Below, piece after piece: positions 1 to 7,722 of a stretch of 21,465 nucleotides of DNA. The position numbers and the translations under genes are program-made. Numbering within the stretch: position 1 is the stretch's first letter; every line of letters starts with the position of its first letter. The notes beneath the pieces were generated by a model. It worked only from the letters and a program-made list of their open reading frames with translations, made no database searches and was not told the origin of the DNA. Origin of the DNA: Flavipsychrobacter sp. (lineage in GTDB: Bacteria; Bacteroidota; Bacteroidia; Chitinophagales; Chitinophagaceae); the NCBI GenBank assembly GCA_021156265.1, contig JAJNBR010000013.1:1-21465 (forward strand), written 5' to 3'.

Positions 1-731
1 ATCACTTTTGGATGCGTGCCTTGGAATAATTTTAATGCATCGATGTTTCCAGCGTAGTCAAATTCAACTGCTTTTATCACATTCTTCTCGACCCAATCGT
101 CTTCGTGCCATAATTTATTGAACTGTTCCTGCTTGCGCTGCATTGCACGCGGATCTTTTACCCATCCGTAGTGGTACATGTAGGCATCAATTGCCTTTAC
201 TCGAAGCTTTTCATTATTACCCTTGCGAAAACCTTGAGCATCGCGGTAAGAATAAATGCTTTTATCGTTGCGGATGATCCTGATCTCGTTGGGATACCAG
301 GTGCTGGAAGAGCCCACATAGTCGTAAGAGCCATAGAAATGAAGATACTTGAATAATAGACCGTCCACTTCTGTGTGACTTTTCCACTTCTCCATCCCCT
401 CGATAATCGTCGGATGGTATTTTTCGTGCACCACCTCATCACCCTGTATATAAAAACACCAGTCAGTATCTTCGCCAATGGCCCGAAAAGCTTTGTTGGT
501 TTCTTGAGCCAGTACTTGTCCGCCCGTGCGCAGGGAATCATCCCATCTTGTTTCCACTATTCTGATCTTATCGGGGGCAATACTTCGGATCAGTTCCAAC
601 GTACGGTCTTCAGAGTTACCGACAGTTACTACAAAATCATCGCACACCGGAAGGATAGACCTGATAGATTCAACAATAGGGTAATCAAACTTTATAGCGT
701 TTCGAATGAAACTGAAGCCGGTAACTTTCAT
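1..731 (-). CDS. Family 2-like glycosyltransferase (partial, C-terminus cut by window edge)
   Basis: Reading the minus strand from the ATG at 731-729 gives 243 complete codons with no stop before the window edge. The protein begins MKVTGFSFIRNAIKFDYP, followed by a Rossmann-like stretch ending in VVTVGNSEDRTLELI (about residues 34-48). An acidic QGDE motif lies at about 96-99, in the place where GT-A enzymes carry the DxD-type metal and nucleotide-sugar site. This is the pattern of family 2 glycosyltransferases, which move a sugar from a nucleotide donor to a glycan or lipid acceptor at the cytoplasmic face of the membrane. There is no signal peptide or membrane segment in the visible part. 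It starts only 6 nt after the stop of the patatin-like gene, so the two are probably co-transcribed. The acceptor cannot be told from the sequence, and no Shine-Dalgarno is visible. Confidence 0.8.
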   Translation of the reverse strand, partial: MKVTGFSFIRNAIKFDYPIVESIRSILPVCDDFVVTVGNSEDRTLELIRSIAPDKIRIVETRWDDSLRTGGQVLAQETNKAFRAIGEDTDWCFYIQGDEVVHEKYHPTIIEGMEKWKSHTEVDGLLFKYLHFYGSYDYVGSSSTWYPNEIRIIRNDKSIYSYRDAQGFRKGNNEKLRVKAIDAYMYHYGWVKDPRAMQRKQEQFNKLWHEDDWVEKNVIKAVEFDYAGNIDALKLFQGTHPKV

Positions 732-737
732 GAACGA

Positions 738-3014
738 TTATTGTGCCGGCGTAAAATTAACGATTGCATCCCTGTTGTTCAGCAATTGTAGAAAAGCCTG
801 GGTGCCCTTTTGGTTTTCGATGTTATAAATGGAGTTTAAAATGTCGGCTTTTTCCTTTCGGGTAAGATGAAAATTCAATGCTGCGGCTTCTTCCCGCTGC
901 TTCGGTATATACTGCATACTCACATAGCGAAGTTTGCCATCAAGAAAGTGAGGAGCAAAATCTTTGATATAACTCTGCGTGTATGACTGAAAAGGTTCCC
1001 ACTTATGCTGTATCACGAAAAGGGGTCCGAATACCATACTGCCCAGCGAGTTCATGCCTGTGTGCGGGAAAACTTCATGTTCGCGTGTATCGCGTATCTC
1101 CAACAACACTACCTCGCGCTTGTTTTTCTGTATCCAGTCGCGCATGGTATACAGGTAGCGTGTTGCGATCTCGGTGCCAAAATTGTCGCGCATGCCAGCG
1201 TCCATAATATCCATGGCTGGTTGTGAAGGCAGCTTTACAACAGGCAAAATGAATGGGAATGTCGCGTTCATCCGCAACGCTGTAGCTATGCGTAGGTTAA
1301 ATGGATTTTGATCTTTGAAAAATGTAGCGAAATCGATAGCATCCACCGGGGGGTGAAGACTATCCTGCAGTGCATAAGCCGGTTGCGTCAGGTAGCCAAC
1401 AGGTTGTGCCGATACCAATAGTTTTCGGCCATCGTTTACCACGGTATTGCTGATAATCAGGGCTGGCATCTGGCCTGCGGCTTCACGTTCGCGGTAGTCC
1501 CCTATTTTCTTGTCAAGCATACCTTCCGTGTTGCGGATAAGCTCCTGCTCCATCGCAAAGCCGCGGTCTTTAGTATAGGAGTACCCGGCAATCGAAATAT
1601 TATTGAACGGCGATACCAGGTCCACACTGGCAAACGAAAAGATTATTGCGTTCAATAGATCCTTTCCTATATTATCCTGGTATTTCCGGTCATAAGGATC
1701 GGGGACCCGTTTTTCTGCAAAAGCATTGTGTATTTCACGCCAATAGGCAGCTCCTATCATGCCTCCAGACGCGCCCGTTATTAGCACTGTGTTTTTATAC
1801 AACTTTCCGTTCGATACGCTATCTAAATACTGGAGTGTTCTGAATGTCCAGAAAGCTGCCCGTGAGCCGCCACCACTTACTGTCACTACAATGAGCGGTT
1901 CATGTTGTGTGGTGGTATCCCTTGCCGACCATTTGTCGAGACGGGCTTCTTCCAATTTTTTATCTTGTTGGTATTGCTGAGGATTAAAGACTGTTTTCAG
2001 ATTGTTATAGTCGAATTGTGGTTGTTTATCACCTGTTTTATAGTCCATGCCATAAGCAATACTACGCAGGTCGAATATCCGTTCCTTAGCTAGCCATCCT
2101 AATAACAACACAATAAGTAACCAACCCAATATTTCCCAGCTGCGAAGGAAGTATTTCATAGCACCCACAATACCCATGATGATGGAGAAGAGTATCAGGA
2201 AGCTTCCGCCAGCCGGTATCCTAAGCCTGGGGTCTTCCATAAATATGCCGGAAAGCAACAGGATGATGATGGCGAATATGGTAGCTGTGGTTGCATTGCG
2301 GTGGTGCTTGCGCAATACGGTATTAAGCAAACGTGGATGATAAGACTCGAGGTCTGAACAACGACGAATCTTTAATCGGCCGGATAAATAAGTATCGGCG
2401 CGAATGATATCGACATCAAAGTCCAGGGTATCATACGGAATGATCTGTCTGATGCGTGCCGGGTTGGTTATCCGGGATAGAACTACCTTCAACAGATCGC
2501 GGTCTACCCGGAAGAAGTAGGCAAATGACATGATGAATACCAGGACTACGCCAATATAAAAGCCGAGCTGGAACCGAAAGATTTTAGTTACATCAGCATG
2601 TTCATTGAACCATTGGAACCGCACGCTGACTATCGAATAAAAAATCAGGAAGGCCAATGGAAGCAGTGAATTATTAATACAATACTTCAGGAAGGCATGC
2701 CTGGTAGCGCCCATAAAAGGTACCCGGTGGCTGTTTATGATGAACGTTGTGATGTTCCAGGCCATAATAAAAATGGCCGTAGCGCCGCCCAGCAGCAACA
2801 TGCTGATGAAATTGATCTCGCCAAGATATTCAGGCGAAAGGAATAGCATCGAAGCACCGAAGGTGGAAGCAAAGTGTCCCGTGATCGTGGCTATCAGTAC
2901 CACCCAGAATATGAGCAGCAACTGGTATTTACGGAAATGGAGGAATAGTAGCTGAACTGGTAAAAAGCCATAAACATCCCTGACTGTCTTATATATTTTC
3001 TCCCGGCGGCTCAT
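738..3014 (-). CDS. Membrane-anchored patatin-like phospholipase
   Basis: This 758-residue protein has two halves. Residues 1 to about 310 hold roughly seven hydrophobic segments (near 31-52, 66-93, 112-131, 149-168, 241-258, 268-290 and 292-308). Residues 370-758 form a patatin-like alpha/beta hydrolase: the glycine-rich oxyanion loop GGGSRA at 381-386, the nucleophile elbow GASGG at 414-418 with Ser416, and the catalytic-dyad motif DAG at 605-607. Patatin-like enzymes hydrolyse acyl esters of phospholipids or related lipids with a Ser-Asp dyad. All three motifs are intact, so activity is expected; the substrate is unknown. The long multi-pass N-terminus suggests the catalytic domain is tethered at the inner membrane. 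The glycosyltransferase gene follows after 6 nt. The start ATG at 3014 is the only reasonable one, and a 9-bp hairpin lies just upstream of it. Confidence 0.88.
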   Translation of the reverse strand: MSRREKIYKTVRDVYGFLPVQLLFLHFRKYQLLLIFWVVLIATITGHFASTFGASMLFLSPEYLGEINFISMLLLGGATAIFIMAWNITTFIINSHRVPFMGATRHAFLKYCINNSLLPLAFLIFYSIVSVRFQWFNEHADVTKIFRFQLGFYIGVVLVFIMSFAYFFRVDRDLLKVVLSRITNPARIRQIIPYDTLDFDVDIIRADTYLSGRLKIRRCSDLESYHPRLLNTVLRKHHRNATTATIFAIIILLLSGIFMEDPRLRIPAGGSFLILFSIIMGIVGAMKYFLRSWEILGWLLIVLLLGWLAKERIFDLRSIAYGMDYKTGDKQPQFDYNNLKTVFNPQQYQQDKKLEEARLDKWSARDTTTQHEPLIVVTVSGGGSRAAFWTFRTLQYLDSVSNGKLYKNTVLITGASGGMIGAAYWREIHNAFAEKRVPDPYDRKYQDNIGKDLLNAIIFSFASVDLVSPFNNISIAGYSYTKDRGFAMEQELIRNTEGMLDKKIGDYREREAAGQMPALIISNTVVNDGRKLLVSAQPVGYLTQPAYALQDSLHPPVDAIDFATFFKDQNPFNLRIATALRMNATFPFILPVVKLPSQPAMDIMDAGMRDNFGTEIATRYLYTMRDWIQKNKREVVLLEIRDTREHEVFPHTGMNSLGSMVFGPLFVIQHKWEPFQSYTQSYIKDFAPHFLDGKLRYVSMQYIPKQREEAAALNFHLTRKEKADILNSIYNIENQKGTQAFLQLLNNRDAIVNFTPAQ

Positions 3015-3040
3015 ACTTTAAGTTACGAAAAATACCGCCT

Positions 3041-3066
3041 TGTTTAGCAGCTGTACATGCTAAACA
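3041..3066. repeat. 9-bp inverted repeat between ctaA and the patatin-like gene
   Basis: TGTTTAGCA at 3041-3049 is matched exactly by its reverse complement TGCTAAACA at 3058-3066, with an 8-nt loop that contains the palindrome TGTACA. It lies 27 nt upstream of the patatin-like start and 26 nt past the ctaA stop, both read on the minus strand. No T-tract follows immediately, so it is more likely an operator or 5'-leader hairpin than an intrinsic terminator. Its role is inferred from position only. Confidence 0.45.
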
Positions 3067-3091
3067 TAATCCAATAATTGTTCCAGAAAAA

Positions 3092-4144
3092 TTACCGGCG
3101 CGCCGGTTTGACAATATAAAGACTAACCAGTAGTGCCATTAAGAAGAACATGGCAGCCAGTTGATGTATCTCAGCAAGTGTTTCAAACTGGCCAAATTTT
3201 CCAAATGTAATTTTTGGCGCGCTCAAAACTGTAAAAATGCCTAGCAGCAGTTGTACGATTATGAGCAGTAGCGGCCACCACCGGGTCTTGCTGAGTAATA
3301 AGGATGATTGCTGCCGGGCCACGTTGCCAGCGCGGACAAACCAGGCGATCGTGATTATCACCAATAAGTAGGCTAGTATGCGGTGTACAAAATGAACATT
3401 GAGGGGATGGTTGATCCAGCTCTGGTTCGAGAGCGTGTCGGGCACCCACATGCCATTGATGGTCGGCCAGGAAGGGGCTGACATGGCTGCTTTCAAGCCA
3501 GCCATAAATGCGCCGTAAATGAGCTGAAAGCATAATATTATTATCACCATCAAAGTGAAGCTATACAGGCTATTGTTGCTCGTTTTTTTCTCCTGCGGTA
3601 TCAGCAGCTTCAATGCAAACCATAATGTGTAACACAATAATAATAAAGCAGCCATGAAGTGCATAGCCAGCTTAATATGATTAACGTAGAGGTTGGTATC
3701 ATTCAGGCCGCTGGCCACCATGATCCACCCTATCAGTCCCTGTGCAGCGCCTAAAATGAACAGAATAATCAGCGGTAGCACCATCGCCCTGTCGAAATAT
3801 TTTCTGACCAGGAAATAGATGAAACCAATGGTAAACACTACCCCCAGCAACCTGGCCCACAAGCGGTGAAACCATTCCCAGAAGAAAATGAATTTGAAAT
3901 CATCGAGCTCGAAATGGCTGTTTATGTATTTGAATTGAGCTATTTGCTTGTATTTCTCAAATGCTACAGTCCATTCCTGTTCCGATATAGGCGGCATGGC
4001 ACCCATAATGGGTTTCCATTCTGTGATAGATAAACCAGAACCTGTTAGCCTGGTAATTCCTCCCAACAGTACTTGCACAACAATCATAAACACGCCGGTC
4101 AATAACCAATAAGCCACGGCCTTACGTCGGGAAGTTTGCTGCAC
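3092..4144 (-). CDS. ctaA: Heme A synthase (COX15/CtaA family)
   Basis: This 350-residue polytopic membrane protein has about eight hydrophobic helices. The first carries the family hallmark GGITRLTGSGLSITEW (residues 28-43). The EXXHR motif of heme A synthases is present as EWFHR at 90-94. Further conserved histidines at 162, 254 and 327 complete the two expected heme-ligand pairs, H93/H162 and H254/H327. The enzyme oxidises the C8 methyl of heme O to the formyl of heme A for cytochrome c oxidase. The length and loop sequence (APSWPTINGMWVP, 223-235) fit the COX15-like branch rather than Bacillus CtaA, which has cysteine pairs in its loops. The start is GTG at 4144, because an in-frame TAA lies directly upstream. 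A TAnnTTTG element lies about 19 nt upstream of it. No cytochrome oxidase genes are adjacent in the window. Confidence 0.95.
   Translation of the reverse strand: MQQTSRRKAVAYWLLTGVFMIVVQVLLGGITRLTGSGLSITEWKPIMGAMPPISEQEWTVAFEKYKQIAQFKYINSHFELDDFKFIFFWEWFHRLWARLLGVVFTIGFIYFLVRKYFDRAMVLPLIILFILGAAQGLIGWIMVASGLNDTNLYVNHIKLAMHFMAALLLLCYTLWFALKLLIPQEKKTSNNSLYSFTLMVIIILCFQLIYGAFMAGLKAAMSAPSWPTINGMWVPDTLSNQSWINHPLNVHFVHRILAYLLVIITIAWFVRAGNVARQQSSLLLSKTRWWPLLLIIVQLLLGIFTVLSAPKITFGKFGQFETLAEIHQLAAMFFLMALLVSLYIVKPARR
3094..3107 (-). terminator. 14-bp GC-rich palindrome at the ctaA stop, possible weak terminator
   Basis: ACCGGCGCGCCGGT is a perfect palindrome formed by the last codons of ctaA and the first two bases of its stop codon as read on the minus strand. 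On that strand it is followed by AATTTTTCT, so a short five-pair stem with a 4-nt loop followed by T residues could act as a weak terminator. The stem is short, and the palindrome may simply result from the Pro-Ala-Arg-Arg codons. Confidence 0.3.
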
Positions 4145-4162
4145 TTAGAAAAAAATTTGCGG

Positions 4163-4170
4163 CAAAATTA
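4163..4170 (-). promoter_or_regulatory. Putative -7 element of the ctaA promoter
   Basis: Read on the minus strand this is TAATTTTG, a full match to the Bacteroidota -7 motif TAnnTTTG. It ends 18 nt before the GTG start, which would give a short leader. No TTG is seen at the usual -33 distance. Confidence 0.45.
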
Positions 4171-4510
4171 CGGCAATACTCTGCTATAAGTACTTCAAAA
4201 TAAGAGAGTAAAAAGCATTTTTAAAAGTTATAAATATGTATCTGTTTTTCTACAAATTCATATTGTACTGTGTATAAATTGGGTAATTTGTGCCCCATTA
4301 TGTATTCTTTATTTTGTGATTTATAATTGTCTTTAGCTCATCAGTTTGTTATTTTTAACCATAAAGCATAAAAATTATACATTTAATATATATATCTATG
4401 TATGTATTTAATACTATTTCAGCCGTCGGGGGTGTACGACATTGAGGATAAGTGACATACCTTTAGGCTTTAAGAGGTATATGTTGAAAAGTTAGGTCTG
4501 ATAATTGTAC

Positions 4511-4518
4511 TACTTTTG
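4511..4518 (+). promoter_or_regulatory. Putative upstream -7 element for the HU-like gene
   Basis: TACTTTTG matches the Bacteroidota -7 motif. It would give a leader of about 140 nt that includes the 18-nt inverted repeat at 4580-4597. It has no clear -33 partner at standard spacing. Confidence 0.35.
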
Positions 4519-4579
4519 AAATCGTGGTATAGTTTTTTTTGATAAAAATCAATATCCCGATAGAAATTTTCTGGTGTTA

Positions 4580-4597
4580 TAGGTTTGGATAAACCTA
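4580..4597 (+). promoter_or_regulatory. Inverted repeat overlapping a -7-like element upstream of the HU-like gene
   Basis: TAGGTTT (4580-4586) and AAACCTA (4591-4597) are perfect 7-bp arms around GGAT. The left arm plus the next base spells TAGGTTTG, a full TAnnTTTG -7 motif. A dyad lying directly on a promoter element is the usual layout of an operator, and autoregulation by the HU-like protein or another factor is possible. If transcription starts upstream, at the 4511-4518 element, the same sequence would instead be a small leader hairpin. Confidence 0.4.
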
Positions 4598-4662
4598 ATG
4601 TGTGTTTGACTCTTTTGTTAACCATTTGAAATTTATTTTTTTAATTTTTAAAATCCACCATT

Positions 4663-4986
4663 ATGAGAAAAGCCGATGTGGTAAGCAGTATTGCCGAGAA
4701 AACAGGTATTCCCAAAGTTGACATCCTCGTTGCTCTGGAAGCCTTCTTTAAAGAAGTAAAATCTTCATTAGTTGAAGGAGAGCCAGTGTATGTTCGTGGT
4801 TTCGGAAGCTTCATTCTGAAGAAACGCGCCGCTAAGATCGGTCGCAACATCAAAAAGAATGTAGCGGTAGAAATTCCTGAGCACTTTATTCCTGCATTCA
4901 AACCTGCAAAAGAATTTGTTCAGGCTGTGAAGGAATCTAAGCACGAACTGGTTGAGCATAAGGAAACTGACCTGGTAGAGCAATAG
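4663..4986 (+). CDS. HU/IHF-family DNA-binding protein
   Basis: This 107-residue protein has the HU/IHF fold signature: an N-terminal helix pair starting MRKADVVSSIAEKTG, the turn GFGSF at 46-50, the beta-arm residues GRN at 60-62, and the C-terminal IPAFKPAKEF (76-85). These dimeric nucleoid proteins bind and bend DNA. At the arm tip, where classic HU and IHF have Pro after GRN, this protein has Ile63; this is direct from the sequence. From memory, a GRNI form is common in one Bacteroidota paralogue group annotated as integration host factor. A charged tail of about 20 residues extends past the usual 90-residue HU length. It is the first gene of a run with a TPR protein, a small basic protein and RNase G. 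The start ATG follows a very T-rich leader with no Shine-Dalgarno. Confidence 0.93.
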   Translation: MRKADVVSSIAEKTGIPKVDILVALEAFFKEVKSSLVEGEPVYVRGFGSFILKKRAAKIGRNIKKNVAVEIPEHFIPAFKPAKEFVQAVKESKHELVEHKETDLVEQ

Positions 4987-5013
4987 ATGAGCCGGCCATA
5001 AGCTGATTTGCGC

Positions 5014-5021
5014 TACCTTTG
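5014..5021 (+). promoter_or_regulatory. Putative -7 element upstream of the TPR gene
   Basis: TACCTTTG followed by CGG is a full match to the Bacteroidota -7 motif. It lies 16 nt before the TTG at 5038. If active, it argues that translation starts at 5038 and not at the TTG at 5008, which would be upstream of the transcript. No -33 TTG is seen at the usual spacing. Confidence 0.4.
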
Positions 5022-5037
5022 CGGAAATTTAAAGTTT

Positions 5038-5895
5038 TTGCGATCAGCACATTACATCACGCTTACGGCTGCAGTTGGATTGTTAGCCCTTTTGTACTGG
5101 GGAATAAACACGGTGCCTCCCAAGAAGGAAGGTGGCCCTGTTACTCCCGAACATGGACCAATGACCTCTGCACCTCATAATACTATAAAGACTGCATCAT
5201 TCGATTCTATTTACACCGCAACACGCCTGCAACTGCCGGCACATGCCATTGGTGAGATTGATTCGGTTGAGAAATTAGTAAGAGCCATCCGTGATTCTGC
5301 ACGGATGGCTCCTGTTTTTACAGACCTGGCGAAGGTTTGGCAGGAGCACAAACAGCTTCCGGTTGCTGCATATTATTATGCTAAAGCCGCTAAGTTGGAG
5401 AATTCCGAAAAAAAGCTGAACTTCGCAGGCCAATTATTTTTGGACCTGATGCACGAAGCCGGTTCGGCTAGTGTTCAGGCTTGGGAAGCTCAGCAAGCTA
5501 TTGAGTGTTTCAAACGTTCTTTAGAGCTGAATCCCGATAACGACACCACCAAAATGGCACTGGCGGCAAGTTACATTGAAGGGGCCGGTGAGACGATGCA
5601 GGGCGTACAGTTGCTGTTAGGTATCACTCGCGAAAAGCCCGATAATGTACCTGCCAACCTGATGTTGGGAAGGTTGTCGATGCAGTCAGGGCAGTTTGAC
5701 AAAGCAATTCAACGCTTTGAGACGGTGCTGCAGCATGAGCCTGAAAACACGGAAGCAACGTACTTCCTAGCTGAGGCTTACAAAAGTAAAGGGGACAAGA
5801 AGAAAGCAATAGAGCTGTTTGAAAGGGTAAAGAAATTAGTAAACAAGCCTGAGTTCAGCAGAGATATTGATCAGTACATAAATTCATTTAAGTAA
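5038..5895 (+). CDS. Membrane-anchored tetratricopeptide repeat (TPR) protein
   Basis: From the TTG at 5038 the product is 285 residues: a short basic N-terminus, one hydrophobic segment (about 7-25, ALLYWGINTV at its end), a Pro/Gly-rich linker, then helical repeats. TPR-like units can be seen near 91-124, 149-168 and 169-202, with better ones at 203-236 (LMLGRLSMQSGQFDKAIQRFETVLQHEPEN) and 237-270. Such proteins are scaffolds; no enzymatic motif is seen. The single N-terminal segment suggests anchoring in the inner membrane with the repeats in the periplasm. It sits 51 nt after the HU-like gene and 18 nt before the small basic gene, within an apparent operon. No ATG is available: TTG at 5008 would give 295 residues, but TTG at 5038 is preferred because a promoter-like TACCTTTG lies between them. 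Confidence 0.75.
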   Translation: MRSAHYITLTAAVGLLALLYWGINTVPPKKEGGPVTPEHGPMTSAPHNTIKTASFDSIYTATRLQLPAHAIGEIDSVEKLVRAIRDSARMAPVFTDLAKVWQEHKQLPVAAYYYAKAAKLENSEKKLNFAGQLFLDLMHEAGSASVQAWEAQQAIECFKRSLELNPDNDTTKMALAASYIEGAGETMQGVQLLLGITREKPDNVPANLMLGRLSMQSGQFDKAIQRFETVLQHEPENTEATYFLAEAYKSKGDKKKAIELFERVKKLVNKPEFSRDIDQYINSFK

Positions 5896-5913
5896 CTATA
5901 AAATTTTCGTGTT

Positions 5914-6003
5914 ATGCCTTGTGGTAAGAAAAGAAAAAGACATAAAATTGCTACTCACAAACGCAAAAAGCGTTTGAGAAAGAACCGTCATAAGAAGAAG
6001 TAA
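5914..6003 (+). CDS. 29-aa basic protein, AURKAIP1/COX24-domain type
   Basis: A 30-codon frame encodes a 29-residue protein starting MPCGKKRKRHKIATHKRKKR and ending in KKK, with about two thirds Lys, Arg or His and not one acidic residue. The pattern of a basic core around HKIATHKRKKRLRK is that of the AURKAIP1/COX24 domain, known from the mitochondrial ribosomal protein mS38 and from tiny Bacteroidota proteins. The sequence and family suggest a ribosome-bound peptide that packs against rRNA; this is inference. It lies 18 nt after the TPR gene and 159 nt before the RNase G start, in the same direction, which fits a role linked to translation or RNA metabolism. Its size makes it easy to miss in automatic annotation. 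Confidence 0.85.
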   Translation: MPCGKKRKRHKIATHKRKKRLRKNRHKKK

Positions 6004-6162
6004 GGCTTATTAGCCCTGCTTTTCCCCCTTTCGTTTTATTGTAAGGCAACTCCTTGCGCCTTTTGCCTGTGCTACCAAAATAGCATCGGTGGGAGGTGTA
6101 AGTTGTTGTTATACATTCCTACCTAACGCTGAGTGGCAGGGGAATCGATTAAAGACGGTAGA

Positions 6163-7719
6163 ATGAATAAAGAATTAATTATCAATTCTTCAGGCGAAGG
6201 CGTTGAAATAGCCTTGCTTGAGGATAAGAAGCTGGTTGAGCTGCATTATGAACGCGGTCAGGACGAGTTTGCTGTAGGAGATCTGTACCTGGGCAAGGTC
6301 AAAAAGCTAATGCCCGGTTTGAACGCAGCATTTGTTGATGTTGGGTACGAAAAAGATGCGTTTCTGCATTATACAGACCTGAGTCCTTATTTCCGTTCCC
6401 TTCTGAAGTTCACCAAACAGTCGCTTGAAGGAAATACACCTTGGGGTAAAGAGTTCGGTAAATTCCAGAATGAGCAGGAGATACTGAAGACAGGGAAGAT
6501 CACGGAAGTGGTCAACCATCGACCGGAAGTGCTGGTGCAGATACTGAAGGAGCCGATCTCGGCCAAAGGCCCACGCCTTAGTTGTGAGATCTCTTTGCCT
6601 GGTCGCTTTGTAGTGGTTACTCCATTCAACGACGTAGTTGCCATCTCACGCAAGATCCACTCGGCCGACGAACGGAAAAGACTGCAGCGAATAGTGGAAG
6701 CAATCAAACCCAAAAACTTTGGTGTTATTGTTCGTACCGCTGCTGAAGGAAAAAATACTGCAGAACTACATGCCGATATACTGGAGCTGGCAGAGATGTG
6801 GCAAACTATCCAGACCAACCTGAAAGGCGCCAAACCTCCGCAGATCATTTTGAGCGAGCAGGACAAAACAACGTCTATTCTTCGCGATCTTCTAAGCGAA
6901 AGTTTCCAGCGTATAGTAGTGAATGATAAGAAACTGCTGGGCGAAACCAAAGAGTATATTTCCAGGATCGCTCCCGAAAAGGAAGAGATCGTAACCTACC
7001 ATAGTGCCGGGCAGCCTGTTTTTGATACCTATGGCGTTACCAAACAGGTGAAATCTTCATTTGGTAAAACGGTTAACCTGTCAAGCGGCTCTTACCTGAT
7101 AATCGAGCATACTGAAGCCTTGCACGTCATTGATGTGAACAGCGGTACGCGTAGTGCGGATTCAGGGCAGGAGCAAAACGCTATGGCAACCAACCTCGAA
7201 GCGGCAAGCGAAATAGCCAGGCAAATGCGCTTACGCGATCTTGGAGGCATCATCATCATCGACTTTATCGATATGAAACTGCCGGATAATAAGAAGAAGA
7301 TACTGGAAGCGATGGAGGAGTTGATGGCCAACGATCGTGCGCGCCACACGATACTTCCGATCTCCAAGTTCGGTCTGATGCAGATAACGCGTCAGCGCCT
7401 GCGTCCGGAACTAAATATCTCAACCGCCGAAGTATGTCCTACATGTAAAGGCACAGGCAAAATCGGCCCGTCGATACTCATTGGCGACGATATTGAAAAA
7501 GACCTGCAGTACCTGATTAACCAGGGGCATCGTAAGCTGGCATTACATGTTCATCCTATTATGGCTGCCTACCTGACCAAAGGTGGTTTCTTCCAATCTA
7601 TCCAATGGAAATGGTATTGGAAATTTAAGATCAAGGTACAGATCGTTGTAGATAACAACTCGCCGCTTACACAATACCAGTTCTACGATCGGAAGACGGA
7701 CGACCTGATAAAACTTTAA
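6163..7719 (+). CDS. rng: Ribonuclease G (RNase E/G family)
   Basis: The product is 518 residues from the ATG at 6163, where it begins MNKELIINSSGEGVEIALLE, as RNase G proteins do. A GTG 30 nt upstream would add ten unlikely residues; AGACGGTAGA just ahead of 6163 supports the ATG. An S1 RNA-binding domain spans about 28-130 (GDLYLGKVKKLMPGLNAAFVDVG). The catalytic domain has DVNSG at 324-328 and IIDFIDM at 365-371, giving the two metal-binding aspartates D324 and D367. The Zn-link CPTC lies at 425-428. The enzyme is a 5'-end-dependent endoribonuclease that cleaves AU-rich single-stranded RNA in rRNA maturation and mRNA decay. There is no long degradosome-scaffold tail. It closes the HU-like/TPR/small basic protein run and is followed by a strong hairpin. 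Confidence 0.96.
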   Translation: MNKELIINSSGEGVEIALLEDKKLVELHYERGQDEFAVGDLYLGKVKKLMPGLNAAFVDVGYEKDAFLHYTDLSPYFRSLLKFTKQSLEGNTPWGKEFGKFQNEQEILKTGKITEVVNHRPEVLVQILKEPISAKGPRLSCEISLPGRFVVVTPFNDVVAISRKIHSADERKRLQRIVEAIKPKNFGVIVRTAAEGKNTAELHADILELAEMWQTIQTNLKGAKPPQIILSEQDKTTSILRDLLSESFQRIVVNDKKLLGETKEYISRIAPEKEEIVTYHSAGQPVFDTYGVTKQVKSSFGKTVNLSSGSYLIIEHTEALHVIDVNSGTRSADSGQEQNAMATNLEAASEIARQMRLRDLGGIIIIDFIDMKLPDNKKKILEAMEELMANDRARHTILPISKFGLMQITRQRLRPELNISTAEVCPTCKGTGKIGPSILIGDDIEKDLQYLINQGHRKLALHVHPIMAAYLTKGGFFQSIQWKWYWKFKIKVQIVVDNNSPLTQYQFYDRKTDDLIKL

Positions 7720-7722
7720 AGA

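Larger units (their letters stand above)
4145..4662. other. 518-bp AT-rich divergent intergenic region
   Basis: No plausible coding sequence was found on either strand. The stretch is strongly AT-rich and separates the divergent ctaA and HU-like genes. It contains a minus-strand TAATTTTG near ctaA (4163-4170), plus-strand TACTTTTG (4511-4518) and TAGGTTTG (4580-4587) motifs, and an imperfect hairpin at 4457-4480 (ATACCT paired with AGGTAT, with a short inner extension). It probably holds promoter and nucleoid-protein binding DNA for both genes. Confidence 0.6.

Noticed and set aside
375..791. 138-codon plus-strand frame at the left edge
   Set aside because: It lies antisense to the glycosyltransferase and crosses into the lipase gene; the minus-strand reading gives a coherent GT2-like protein.
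6133..6162. GTG at 6133 as start of RNase G
   Set aside because: The ATG at 6163 gives the usual MNKELIIN start and has a purine-rich stretch just ahead of it.
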